A program made the translations under genes and the position numbers. Shown piece after piece: positions 50,857 through 59,668 of a stretch of DNA of 64,000 nt (its first letter is position 1; each line of letters opens with the position of its first letter). The notes under the pieces were generated by a model. It saw only the letters and a list, made by a program, of their open reading frames with translations. It made no database searches and was not told where the DNA came from. Source of the stretch: Donghicola sp041224595 (GTDB taxonomy: Bacteria > Pseudomonadota > Alphaproteobacteria > Rhodobacterales > Rhodobacteraceae); contig NZ_JBGFGN010000119.1 in assembly GCF_041224595.1 (NCBI RefSeq), positions 1 through 64,000 of the forward strand. Reading direction: 5' to 3'.

Positions 50857-52650
50857 ATGACAACGCACGACGGCGATACTGGAACTGAACTGGTCCGTTT
50901 GAACGAAAACATCTCGAAAATCGAAGAACTTTCCAAGCGTCTTGTTACAGCACTTTCGCATTATAAGGCGATTAACCCCGCCCTTCAGGGCCCCGGCCAA
51001 GATCTATATATGAAGGCAGCTGTCGGGTATTGGGCCGAATGGGTGCAAAACCCCGCAAAAATACTGGAACATCAGGTCGAGTACTGGGGAAAGTCACTAC
51101 AGCACTACGTGGACGCGCAAACGGCGCTGACGAATGGCGCTGGCGCACCCGCAGAGATGGATGCCCCAAAGGACAGGCGATTTGCCAATCCGCTTTGGCA
51201 CAGCCACCCTTATTTCAACTACGTAAAGCAGCAGTATCTTCTGAATTCCGAAGCGATCACCAAGGCCGTCGACGATGTGGTCGATCTGGACGATGTAGAC
51301 CGCAAGCGCCTGCGTTATTTCTCGCGTCAGATCGTTGACCTGATGGCGCCGACAAACTTTCTGGCGACCAACCCTGATGCCCTGGAGCGCGCGCTGGAGA
51401 CCGAGGGTCAGAGCCTTGTCGACGGTCTAGAGAACCTTGTCAGCGATCTGGAGGAGAATGACGGCAGACTTCTGGTCACGCTGGCAGACGAGAAAGCCTT
51501 TGAGGTGGGGGGCAATATTGCAACCTCCAAGGGCAAGGTCGTCTACCGCAACCACATGTTCGAGTTGTTGCAGTACAGCCCGACCACTGAGTCCGTGCAC
51601 GAAATCCCATTGCTGATCTTCCCGCCATGGATCAACCGATTCTACATCCTCGATCTCAAGGAAAAGAACTCGATGATCAAATGGGCGGTCGACCAAGGCT
51701 ACACGGTCTTTGTGGTCAGCTGGATCAATCCAGATCCGTCCTATCGCGACGTGAAACTGGATGACTACATCACCGACGGCTACCTGACCGCGATCAACGA
51801 AGTGCGAGCTATCTGCGATGTGAAGCAGGTGAACGCGGTTGGGTATTGTATCGCCGGGACGACATTGTCGCTGACTATGGCACTGCTCAAAAAACGGGGC
51901 GAGACCCCGATCAAGTCGGCGACCCTGTTTACCACGCTGACCGATTTCTCGGATCAAGGGGAATTCACAGTCTTTCTCGGGGACGACTTTGTAGATGGCA
52001 TCGAAGAAGAGGCCATGGCCGAGGGCTATCTGAACAGCTTCTTCATGTCGCGGACCTTCAGCTTCTTGCGGTCGAACGACTTGATCTATGGTCCGGCGAT
52101 CAACCGCTACATGAAGGGGGAGGCCCCGCCTGCCTTTGATCTGTTGTTCTGGAATGGGGACAGCACGAACCTGCCGGGCGCTATGGCGATCCAGTATCTG
52201 CGAGACCTGTGTCAGAAGAACAAATTCGCCGATGGCGGTATCGAGATCTGCGGCGAGGTCCTGAACATCAAGGATGTTACGGTGCCGATCTGCGCGATTG
52301 CCTGCGAGACCGACCATATCGCGGCGTGGAAAGCCAGCTTCAATGGGGTTCGCCAGATGGGCAGCCGATCAAAGAAGTTTATCCTGTCCCAGTCTGGTCA
52401 CATCGCCGGGATCGTAAACCCGCCGTCCAAGGGCAAATACGGCCACTACACCCACACCAAGATTGCAATGGAACCTGAAGACTGGCGCGCCGAGGCGGAG
52501 TTTACCCCCGGATCGTGGTGGCCGCGTTGGAACGAGTGGCTGGCGAACCGCTCTGGCAAGCAAATCCCTGCGCGAAAGGAGGGTGATTCTAATCATCCTG
52601 TGCTTGCGGACGCGCCCGGAACCTATGTGACCATGCAGTCAACGGGTTGA
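50857..52650 (+). CDS. phaC: Class I polyhydroxyalkanoate synthase
   Basis: Granule-bound enzyme that polymerises hydroxyacyl-CoA, 597 residues, the class I length. The lipase-like box is GYCIAGT with the catalytic cysteine at about residue 331. The catalytic aspartate is in CETDHIAAW and the histidine in SQSGHIAGIVNPP. The N-terminal domain includes HPYFNYVKQQYLL. It diverges from phaZ and is followed by phaP after 131 bases. Confidence 0.96.
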   Translation: MTTHDGDTGTELVRLNENISKIEELSKRLVTALSHYKAINPALQGPGQDLYMKAAVGYWAEWVQNPAKILEHQVEYWGKSLQHYVDAQTALTNGAGAPAEMDAPKDRRFANPLWHSHPYFNYVKQQYLLNSEAITKAVDDVVDLDDVDRKRLRYFSRQIVDLMAPTNFLATNPDALERALETEGQSLVDGLENLVSDLEENDGRLLVTLADEKAFEVGGNIATSKGKVVYRNHMFELLQYSPTTESVHEIPLLIFPPWINRFYILDLKEKNSMIKWAVDQGYTVFVVSWINPDPSYRDVKLDDYITDGYLTAINEVRAICDVKQVNAVGYCIAGTTLSLTMALLKKRGETPIKSATLFTTLTDFSDQGEFTVFLGDDFVDGIEEEAMAEGYLNSFFMSRTFSFLRSNDLIYGPAINRYMKGEAPPAFDLLFWNGDSTNLPGAMAIQYLRDLCQKNKFADGGIEICGEVLNIKDVTVPICAIACETDHIAAWKASFNGVRQMGSRSKKFILSQSGHIAGIVNPPSKGKYGHYTHTKIAMEPEDWRAEAEFTPGSWWPRWNEWLANRSGKQIPARKEGDSNHPVLADAPGTYVTMQSTG

Positions 52651-52675
52651 TCCCCATCTCCTTTTCCCTGTTTTG

Positions 52676-52714
52676 CTGCAGTGCAGAAAAATAACTTGAT
52701 TTTCTGCGCTGCAG
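52676..52714. promoter_or_regulatory. Two PhaR-type operators in front of phaP
   Basis: CTGCAGTGCAG (52676-52686) and CTGCGCTGCAG (52704-52714) both fit CTGC-N3-GCAG, the pattern reported for PhaR of Paracoccus. They are 28 bases apart start to start and 68-106 bases before phaP. Confidence 0.78.
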
Positions 52715-52781
52715 CATTCATATTGTCTGTAGCTGATCAACGGGGTGGGCCCGAACACAGCAACAAAAGGGATTTGGAACT

Positions 52782-53234
52782 ATGACTGCTAAGACACCTG
52801 ACTTCACCGCTATGATCAAAGACATGATGGGTGCATTCCCCATGGACATGTCGGCAATGGAAGGCTCGTTCAAGTCGCAGGCCGCTCTGTCGGAGAAGCT
52901 GTCGGCAGTTGCTCTGGACGCCGCTGAGAAGTCGACCGAGATTTCGACCAAGTGGACCAAAGACGCGCTGACCAAGATGGGTGACCTGACCAAAGCAAAG
53001 GCAGAGCCCGCAGAATACGCCAAAGCAATGACCGACTTCGCAAGCGCGTCGGCTGAAATGGCTGCAGAGAACATGGCTGCTTTCGCAGAAGTTGCGAAAA
53101 AAGTTCAGACCGAAACCGTTGAGCTGATGATGGCTGCCGGCAAGGACATGAGCGAAGAAATGACCGCTGCTGCCAAAAAAGCGACCACCGAGATGACTGC
53201 AACCGCTAAAAAAGCAACCGCTGCAGCGAAGTAA
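52782..53234 (+). CDS. phaP: Phasin
   Basis: Granule-coating phasin of 150 residues. It is almost entirely helical and rich in Ala, Lys, Glu and Met, with a PhaP-like core (KSQAALSEKLSAVALDAAEK and AMTDFASASAEMAAENMAAF). The C-terminal 30 residues repeat a KKAT motif (AAAKKATTEMTATAKKATAA), resembling the basic tails of granule proteins that also touch DNA; that second role is only a guess. Two PhaR sites lie upstream, and a strong terminator follows. Confidence 0.93.
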   Translation: MTAKTPDFTAMIKDMMGAFPMDMSAMEGSFKSQAALSEKLSAVALDAAEKSTEISTKWTKDALTKMGDLTKAKAEPAEYAKAMTDFASASAEMAAENMAAFAEVAKKVQTETVELMMAAGKDMSEEMTAAAKKATTEMTATAKKATAAAK

Positions 53235-53282
53235 TAAAGGCCCGGACATAGGGTGCCCTCCCGCCCGTAGTCCGGTAAGTTG

Positions 53283-53320
53283 AGGGCAGGCGAAAGCCTG
53301 CCCTTTCTTTTTTTATTTTT
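53283..53320 (+). terminator. Terminator of phaP
   Basis: AGGGCAGGC and GCCTGCCCT form a perfect 9-bp stem with a GAAA tetraloop, followed by a long T-rich tract (TTCTTTTTTTATTTTT). Confidence 0.95.
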
Positions 53321-53364
53321 ACACCCTAGGCTTTTTGCAGCGATGCAGCATGGGAGGGGAGTCC

Positions 53365-53916
53365 TTGTCAGATAACGATAAACCGCTTTTGATCAAGCGA
53401 TACGCAAGCCGCCGTTTATACAATACCGAAACCAGTGATTATGTTACGCTGGAAGACATCGCAGGGTTTATTCGTGCGGGTCGTGAAGTCAAAATTGTCG
53501 ACCTGAAATCGGGCGACGATCTCACCCGTCAATACCTGCTTCAGATCATTGCTGAACACGAAAGCAAAGGCGAAAGCGTGCTGCCCTTGGCAGTGCTCAA
53601 TGACCTTGTTCGCAGCTACACAACCCAAGCGACCAGCGTGGTTCCGCAATTCCTCGCCATGTCGTTCGAGATGTTGCAGGACGGCCAGTCCAAGATGGTC
53701 GAAAACATGTCCGCGATGAACCCGATGGCCAAGATGCCTGGTTTCGAAGCTATGCAAGCGCAGCAGCAGGCCTTTCTCAAGGCAATGACGGGCGGCCTTG
53801 CCGGCAACTGGGGCCCCAGTTCTCCGTCTCCTGAGAATGGAGAGGAAGAGGGACTTGATGACATCAAAAAGCAACTGGCCGAGCTGCAGGCCAAGCTGTC
53901 GAAGATGAGCAAGTAA
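53365..53916 (+). CDS. phaR: PhaR, polyhydroxyalkanoate synthesis repressor
   Basis: DNA-binding repressor that also binds the polymer, 183 residues. The N-terminal PHB/PHA accumulation domain is KPLLIKRYASRRLYNTETSD (about residues 5-24), continuing YVTLEDIAGFIRAGREVKIV. The C-terminal part is a Met- and Gln-rich region that probably contacts the granule, ending in a coiled helix. The likely start is TTG at 53365, 7 bases after GGAGGGGAG; upstream ATG codons at 53335 and 53350 are out of context. It ends 3 bases before the LysR start, so the two are linked. Confidence 0.92.
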   Translation: MSDNDKPLLIKRYASRRLYNTETSDYVTLEDIAGFIRAGREVKIVDLKSGDDLTRQYLLQIIAEHESKGESVLPLAVLNDLVRSYTTQATSVVPQFLAMSFEMLQDGQSKMVENMSAMNPMAKMPGFEAMQAQQQAFLKAMTGGLAGNWGPSSPSPENGEEEGLDDIKKQLAELQAKLSKMSK

Positions 53917-53919
53917 AGA

Positions 53920-54885
53920 ATGGTCGATTCCCCGGGAAGGATTACCCTCTGGGGGATCGAGGTTTTTGTGGCCACGGCCGAAGAAGGCGCAATCTCTGCC
54001 GCCGCGCGCCGCTTGGGGACCAGCCCCTCTACGGTTTCACAACAGTTGACCGGACTCGAGACTGCGTTGGGCACCACGCTGATGGTGCGCAACGCGCGGC
54101 CCATGTCGCTGACCCCTGCCGGAGAGGTGTTTCGCCGCCGCGCCAGCGCCATCCTGAACGAAGCGGCTCTGGCGCGCGCCGAATTGGCGATGTCGGACCT
54201 ATCATCTTTGACACGCCTGCGCCTTGGCATGATCGAGGATCTGGAGGCAGATGTCACACCCGCCCTGATCACGCGCCTCGCGAACGACATCTCGGGCAGT
54301 CAGTTTTTGCTTGAGACGGGGCCCTCTCACGCACTTTACGGCCAGCTCGATGATCGGGCGCTCGATATGGTTGTTGCGGCAGAAATGGGGGCGGAAGCCG
54401 ATTGGATGGAAGTCCACCCACTGCTCACTGAACCCTTTGTTCTCGCAGTGCCCAAGGGACGTGTAGACCCAGACGCGGACGTTCTCGCACAGCTCAGAGA
54501 CTTGCCGCTGATTCAATATTCGGCGCGCTTGGCAATGGGACGGATGATTGCGGCACATCTCGTTCGCCAAAACCTGAAGCTCTCTCATCGGTTCGAAATC
54601 GACAGCTATCACTCCGTGCTCGCCTTGGTCGCGGGGCAGGTGGGCTGGTCAATCCTCACGCCGTTGGCACTCATGCGGGCACGGCGTTGGTTGGACCGCG
54701 TCGACGTTTTTCCGCTGCCTTTCGAGCCGCTTACGCGAAACATCTCCTTGACCGCACGCCAAGGCTTGCTCGGCGACCTCCCTGCGCAAATCGCGGTTCA
54801 CCTCAAGGGACTGCTGTCCCAGCACGTCGTGACGCCAGCGCAGTCGGATTTCCCATGGCTCAAAGGCGCTCTGACCCTGCGCTGA
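53920..54885 (+). CDS. LysR-family transcriptional regulator
   Basis: LysR-type regulator of 321 residues. The winged helix-turn-helix is at about residues 10-70 (GIEVFVATAEEGAISAAARR and LGTSPSTVSQQLTGLETALG), followed by an effector-binding domain of two halves. It follows phaR closely on the same strand and converges with the amine-metabolism genes, so its target could be either; sequence does not decide. No palindrome in front of it is obvious to me. Confidence 0.9.
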   Translation: MVDSPGRITLWGIEVFVATAEEGAISAAARRLGTSPSTVSQQLTGLETALGTTLMVRNARPMSLTPAGEVFRRRASAILNEAALARAELAMSDLSSLTRLRLGMIEDLEADVTPALITRLANDISGSQFLLETGPSHALYGQLDDRALDMVVAAEMGAEADWMEVHPLLTEPFVLAVPKGRVDPDADVLAQLRDLPLIQYSARLAMGRMIAAHLVRQNLKLSHRFEIDSYHSVLALVAGQVGWSILTPLALMRARRWLDRVDVFPLPFEPLTRNISLTARQGLLGDLPAQIAVHLKGLLSQHVVTPAQSDFPWLKGALTLR

Positions 54886-54888
54886 CGA

Positions 54889-54915
54889 AAAAAGGAGAGC
54901 TCGCGCCCTCCTTTC
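54889..54915 (+). terminator. Probable terminator of the LysR gene
   Basis: AAAGGAG and CTCCTTT pair around GAGCTCGCGCC-like loop sequence, followed by CTGCTTTGC. The T tract is weak. It is directly followed by a copy of the dispersed motif in reverse orientation. Confidence 0.5.
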
Positions 54916-54933
54916 TGCTTTGCAAAAATACTC
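54910..54933 (-). repeat. Dispersed GAGTATTT...AAG intergenic motif, copy 7
   Basis: On the minus strand it reads GAGTATTTTTGCAAAGCAGA then AAGG, between two convergent genes. Confidence 0.6.
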
Positions 54934-54963
54934 AAATCCCACAAGTGAGCAGAGGCGCTGCGC

Positions 54964-56181
54964 TTAGGTCCCGTATGCCAGCGCTTGTTCTTTCGCAGCC
55001 TCGGCAGCGCCCACGAGGGTTTGCGCAATGTAGTCCAGCTCGTCATTGGTCAGCCGTGCGGGCAAGCGTACATCGCAGGCGTTTTCCAGCATGGCGCGGG
55101 TCCGAGGCAGGTCTGGCATCTCGGGCATAAACTGCCAGTTCCAATAGGCGCGGGCGTTGTCAGTAGATTGTCCGAAGACTTGCACGTAAACGCCGTTCTC
55201 TTTGGCTGTCTGGGCAAAGACCTTTGCTTCGGCTGTGGACATGCCGATCAGATTGAACTGGATCGAGTCCGGCGCCCGCTCTTCGGGGGCCAGCTTTTCA
55301 GGCACCGACAGCCAAGCCGAGGTATTCAGCTGCGCAGCGACATAGTCGTGGTTCGCGCGGCCATCCCGCACGCGGCGGGCCACTTCGGGAAGTTGCGGGC
55401 GGATGATTACGGCCGATAGGTTCGACATGCGCAGGTTATAAAGTGGCAGTTTGTTCTGGTGACGGGCGAACGCCTCTTCCAGATCAGAAGTATTGTCGCC
55501 AGAGCGGCTCTTGTGCTTTTTCCAGTTGTGCTCGTAGGCACCGGACATGATGACCGCGCGGGCCACCAGATCGGCATCGTCAGTGATCAGAATGCCGCCT
55601 TCGCCCGCGTTCACCAATTTGTAGGATTGGAAGCTAAAGCAGCCGATTTTGCCGATCGTCCCGATGTTTTTGCCGTGCCACGTGGTGCCGAGCGAATGCG
55701 CGGCGTCTTCGATCACGGGAATGCCGCGCGCGTTGCAGAGCGCCATGATCGCGTCCATGTCGCTGGTGTGGCCCCGCATGTGGCTGATGATGACGGCGCT
55801 GATGTTGTCGTCCAGACGGGTTTCAAAATCCTTGATGTCGATGCGGTAATTCTCGCCGACTTCGCAAAGGACGGGGATGCAATCGGCATGCACAACCGAT
55901 GAGGGCACCGCTGCAAAGGTAAAGCCGGGGATCAACACGCGGGCGTCGCGGGGCAGGTTCAGCGCCTTCAGCGATAGAAACAGAGCGGCCGAACAAGAGG
56001 ACACGGCGAGGGCATATTTCGACCCCAGAAGCTCTGCGAACTCTGCCTCGAGCAGGGCAACAGGCGCGTTCTCGGGCGCGGTGTAGCGGAACAGATCCCC
56101 TGTTTGAAGCAGGCGCTCGATCTCTTCTCGGGCGGCAGCAGGGATGGGTTCGGCGTCGTAGACGTTGGGCGCTTGTGTCAT
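54964..56181 (-). CDS. DegT/DnrJ/EryC1-family aminotransferase
   Basis: PLP-dependent sugar-aminotransferase-type enzyme, 405 residues from the chosen start. The PLP lysine is in FSFQSYKLVNAGEGG, and LIPGFTFAAVPSSVVHADCI and VIEDAAHSLGT are family motifs. Members usually act on nucleotide-linked keto sugars, but some act on other keto compounds. Here it ends a leftward gene set for amine use, so it may transaminate an amine- or aldehyde-derived product; this is inference. An ATG at 56244 is in frame but the one at 56181 (with AGGACC before it) gives a normal N-terminus. Confidence 0.85.
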   Translation of the reverse strand: MTQAPNVYDAEPIPAAAREEIERLLQTGDLFRYTAPENAPVALLEAEFAELLGSKYALAVSSCSAALFLSLKALNLPRDARVLIPGFTFAAVPSSVVHADCIPVLCEVGENYRIDIKDFETRLDDNISAVIISHMRGHTSDMDAIMALCNARGIPVIEDAAHSLGTTWHGKNIGTIGKIGCFSFQSYKLVNAGEGGILITDDADLVARAVIMSGAYEHNWKKHKSRSGDNTSDLEEAFARHQNKLPLYNLRMSNLSAVIIRPQLPEVARRVRDGRANHDYVAAQLNTSAWLSVPEKLAPEERAPDSIQFNLIGMSTAEAKVFAQTAKENGVYVQVFGQSTDNARAYWNWQFMPEMPDLPRTRAMLENACDVRLPARLTNDELDYIAQTLVGAAEAAKEQALAYGT

Positions 56182-56277
56182 GGTCCTGTAGCTTTTCTGA
56201 AAACTCTTTTCGGAATTGCTAAACGCATCGCGGGTTTTCACCAAGCCTTTTCTGCCCGTGACCCCAGCGCCCCGACG

Positions 56278-57579
56278 TCAGATACCCAGTTTGTCCCTTA
56301 GAGCGTACCAGCTCATTGCCATCACCAAGAGCGGAGTGCGGAACGCACCGCCCCCCGGAAAACGAGGCGAGGGCAGGGCATTAAGGACGTCGAACCGGCC
56401 CATCTCACCGCTGATCGCTTCGGCCAGTATGCGGCCAGAGAAGGTGGCGAGTGCGACACCGTGCCCTGAATAGCCTGACGCGGCCCACAGCCCTTGGGCG
56501 GGACGGTCGAACACGGGCAGGCGCTGCGCGCTGATGCCGAGCGTTCCGCCCCAAGCGTGGGTGATCTTCACGCCCTTGAGTTGGGGGAAAACGGTTTCCA
56601 GCGGTTTGCGCACCGTTCCTTCGATGTCTGACGGGAACTTGTAGCCGTAGGATTCGCCGCCGCCGAAGAGCAGTCGGCAATCGGCGGACATGCGGAAATA
56701 GTTGATGACGAATTTGCTGTCGGCCACGGCGATGTCGCGGGCGAGAATGCTGGCTGCGCGATCGCCCAAGGGCTCTGTCGCTGCGATGAAATTGTTGATC
56801 GGCATGACCCGAGAGGCGACGCCGTTTACCAAGCGCCCCAGATAGCCATTGCCGGCGAGAATGACATGTTTCGCGCGAACGAAGCCCTTATCACAGCGCA
56901 CGACGGGGGCTGCGCCCGGTTCGACACGGTGGACCAGCGTATTCTCGTGGATGGTCGCACCCGCCGCTTCGGCCTTGCGCGCGAGCGACAGAGCAAGGGC
57001 GAGCGGGTTCACATGGCCTGCGCCCCAATCGACGCTGCCGCCTTGGTAACAGGGGCTTCCGATCAAGGCCTGCATGGCGTCGCGGTCCAGCTTTTCGATT
57101 TCGGTATAGCCGTAGTGCTGCGCCAGATAGTCCGCCTCGGCCTGAGTGTCCGGCACATCGCTGGCGTGCCACTCGGCATGGGCCACACCGGGGCGATAGG
57201 CGATGGTGGGATCTTCGTCCGCAAGTTCGCGGACCAAGGCTTTGGCGTCCTGCGATAGGTTCCACAGCAGTCTGGCATTGTCGCGCCCCATGCGGGCTTC
57301 CAGCCATTCCTGACCTTTGTTGAACCCGCTGCCGACTTGGCCCCCGTTGCGGCCAGAGGCGCCCCAGCCCGCGCGATGCGCCTCGACCACGATGACCTTG
57401 TGTCCGCGTTCGGCCAACTGCCATGCCGCAGACAGACCGGTGTAGCCTGCACCCACGATGCAGACATCAGCCTGTGCTTCGCCGCGCAATGGTACGCGCG
57501 CGTCCGGCAAATCCAGAACATCGGCATACCAGCTTGGTGGGTAGTGGCCTTGGCGGTCGTTGGCAAAGAGTAGGTTCAT
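56278..57579 (-). CDS. puuB: FAD-dependent amine oxidase, PuuB-like
   Basis: FAD oxidoreductase of the DAO/PuuB family, 433 residues. The N-terminal dinucleotide-binding motif is VCIVGAGYTGLSAAWQLAE, and GWGASGRNGGQVGSGF is characteristic of gamma-glutamylputrescine oxidase relatives. It would oxidise a gamma-glutamyl amine to the aldehyde with oxygen. The start overlaps the upstream ligase stop by 4 bases (ATGA). The symbol is by family and context; the true substrate may differ from putrescine. Confidence 0.85.
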   Translation of the reverse strand: MNLLFANDRQGHYPPSWYADVLDLPDARVPLRGEAQADVCIVGAGYTGLSAAWQLAERGHKVIVVEAHRAGWGASGRNGGQVGSGFNKGQEWLEARMGRDNARLLWNLSQDAKALVRELADEDPTIAYRPGVAHAEWHASDVPDTQAEADYLAQHYGYTEIEKLDRDAMQALIGSPCYQGGSVDWGAGHVNPLALALSLARKAEAAGATIHENTLVHRVEPGAAPVVRCDKGFVRAKHVILAGNGYLGRLVNGVASRVMPINNFIAATEPLGDRAASILARDIAVADSKFVINYFRMSADCRLLFGGGESYGYKFPSDIEGTVRKPLETVFPQLKGVKITHAWGGTLGISAQRLPVFDRPAQGLWAASGYSGHGVALATFSGRILAEAISGEMGRFDVLNALPSPRFPGGGAFRTPLLVMAMSWYALRDKLGI

Positions 57580-58934
57580 ACGTTGGTCAACAGATGCTCA
57601 CGTTCCCACGGGCTGATAACCTGCAGGAATTCTTCGTATTCGGCGCGTTTGACGATCGAATAGACTCGGGCGAAGTCCTTGCCCAGAACGTCATGTAGTT
57701 TCGTGCAGGAGTCGAATTCATCGAGTGCTTGGCCGAGGGTCTGCGCGAAGTCACCGTCGCCTTCGTAGGCATCTCCTTTGAACTGCTTGGATGGGCGCAC
57801 GCCCTCCATCATGCCCAGATAGCCCGCAGCCAAAGAGACTGCGAACGCGAGGTAGGGATTGCAGTCCATGCCTGCTAGGCGATTCTCGACACGGCGCGAC
57901 TGCGAGTCCGAAATCGGAATGCGGATGCCGGTCGTGCGGTTGTCCCGCGCCCATTCGAGGTTAATCGGTGCGGCGTGGTCTTTGACGTAGCGGCGGTAGC
58001 TGTTCACATAGGGGGCCTGAACGGCAATTCCTGCGGGCAGGTATTTCTGGAGGCCACCGATGAAGTGATAGAATGCGTCGGTTTCGCCCCCTTGTGGGCC
58101 CGAAAAGATGTTCTCGCCGGTTTCCATGTCGATGACCGAGTGGTGAATGTGCATGGCGCTGCCCGGTTCGTGAGCGATCGGTTTCGCCATAAAGGTGGCA
58201 TAGCAGTTGTGACGCAGCGCAGCTTCTCGGATCAAGCGTTTGAAATAGAACACCTCGTCCGCGAGCTTGACCGGGCCACCATGGCGCAGGTTGATTTCCA
58301 GCTGGCCTGCGCCGCCCTCTTGAGTGATGCCGTCAATCTCGAACCCCTGCGCTTCGGCAAAGTCGTAGATGTCGTCAATCACGGGACCATATTCATCCAC
58401 GGCAGACATCGAATAGGCCTGACGGGCAGCAGCAGGGCGGCCCGAGCGGCCCATCATCGCCTCGATCGGCTTGGACGGATTGGTGTTTGGAGCGACCAGA
58501 TAGAACTCCATTTCGGGGGCGACGATGGGCTTCCACCCTTGGGCCTTGTAGAGATCAACAACCCGTTTCAGCACGTTTCGCGGCGAAAAAGAGATCGGGT
58601 TGCCCGCGCGGTCGAATGCGTCGTGGATCACTTGCAATGTCCAGTCGCCGGTCCAAGGCGCCGCTGTCGCGGTGCTCATGTCGGGCTTCAGGATCATGTC
58701 GCGCTCGATAAATCCTTCGTCGCCTGCGGCCTCGGCCCATTCACCAGTGATCGTTTGGTAGAAGATCGAATCGGGCAGGTAGAAATGGCTCTGCCGCGAA
58801 AATTTGGACGAAGGCACGGCCTTGCCCCGCGCAATCCCGGGCAGGTCAGAGATGATGCACTCTACCTCGTCCAGTCGATTGTCACCGAGATAGTTGGAAA
58901 CGGACGCGGGCAGATCGCTTAGCATCGAGCTCAT
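57576..58934 (-). CDS. puuA: Glutamine-synthetase-family ligase (PuuA-like), copy 1
   Basis: Ligase of the glutamine synthetase fold, 452 residues, expected to attach glutamate to an amine using ATP. Motifs: APEMEFYLV for the metal site, QEGGAGQLEINLRHG, SAMHIHHSVID, RRVENRLAGMDCNPYLAFA. A frame extends to 59132, but it lies in the preceding amidotransferase gene; the ATG at 58934 has AAGGA and overlaps the previous stop by 4 bases. It is not a housekeeping glutamine synthetase: the adenylation loop of GlnA is absent as far as I can see. Confidence 0.88.
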   Translation of the reverse strand: MSSMLSDLPASVSNYLGDNRLDEVECIISDLPGIARGKAVPSSKFSRQSHFYLPDSIFYQTITGEWAEAAGDEGFIERDMILKPDMSTATAAPWTGDWTLQVIHDAFDRAGNPISFSPRNVLKRVVDLYKAQGWKPIVAPEMEFYLVAPNTNPSKPIEAMMGRSGRPAAARQAYSMSAVDEYGPVIDDIYDFAEAQGFEIDGITQEGGAGQLEINLRHGGPVKLADEVFYFKRLIREAALRHNCYATFMAKPIAHEPGSAMHIHHSVIDMETGENIFSGPQGGETDAFYHFIGGLQKYLPAGIAVQAPYVNSYRRYVKDHAAPINLEWARDNRTTGIRIPISDSQSRRVENRLAGMDCNPYLAFAVSLAAGYLGMMEGVRPSKQFKGDAYEGDGDFAQTLGQALDEFDSCTKLHDVLGKDFARVYSIVKRAEYEEFLQVISPWEREHLLTNV

Positions 58935-59614
58935 GAAATTCCTTTTCCGTGCATCAGGCGCGTTACCGTTTCCGCGATCTGCACATTGTCGTTCTGGTCG
59001 GGCAGGTGGGTTTCGGCCTCTTGTAACAGACCGTCTGGAACCACCCCTTTGCCACGATAGTCTATCAGACCTTTGATGAAGTCCGATTGAAATTCCGGAT
59101 GCGCCTGCGTGGTGAACACATGGTCGCCCCACGCCAGCGCCGCATACTTACAGAACGGGCTAGAGGCCACCACGCGCGCATCTGGCGGTAGGTCGACGAC
59201 CTGATCCTGATGCCATGCATTCAGGTTCAGAGTTCTGCCGCCAAAGTCATAGGTTTGCAGGCCAACCGACCAGCCATCCTTGAACTTTTCGACCTTGCCC
59301 CCCAGCGCCTGCGCAATGATCTGGTGGCCAAAGCAGGCGCCAAACATGGGCTTCTTTGACGCGTAGATTTGGCGGATTAGGTCCTCGAGAGGGGCGATCC
59401 ACGGGTGATCCTCGTAGGCGCCGTGGCGCGAGCCGGTGATGATGTAGCCGTCTGCGGCGTAGATGCTGTCGGGGAAGTCGCCGTCCACCACATTCCACGT
59501 TTGGTAGTCAAAACTGTCTTCGCCAAGCATGGCACGGAAGAGCAGAGCGTAGTCAGGGGCGATCTCTGCCATGTCGGCAGGGGTGTGGCCCGTTTGCAGG
59601 ATACCGATTTTCAT
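58931..59614 (-). CDS. Class I glutamine amidotransferase (PuuD-like)
   Basis: Protein of 227 residues with the class I amidotransferase fold. The nucleophile is the cysteine in FGACFGHQIIAQALGG and the His-Glu pair is in TTQAHPEFQ, so all three residues of the triad are present. In the Puu route a related enzyme hydrolyses gamma-glutamyl-GABA; here the substrate may be another gamma-glutamyl compound. It is closer to the GMP-synthase-like/YfeJ-type amidotransferases than to E. coli PuuD. It overlaps the next ligase gene by 4 bases. Confidence 0.87.
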   Translation of the reverse strand: MKIGILQTGHTPADMAEIAPDYALLFRAMLGEDSFDYQTWNVVDGDFPDSIYAADGYIITGSRHGAYEDHPWIAPLEDLIRQIYASKKPMFGACFGHQIIAQALGGKVEKFKDGWSVGLQTYDFGGRTLNLNAWHQDQVVDLPPDARVVASSPFCKYAALAWGDHVFTTQAHPEFQSDFIKGLIDYRGKGVVPDGLLQEAETHLPDQNDNVQIAETVTRLMHGKGIS

Positions 59615-59668
59615 AGGGCACCAAAGTGTTTGAAGGGGTCGTAAAGTGACGGGGCCAAAGCGGCCACG

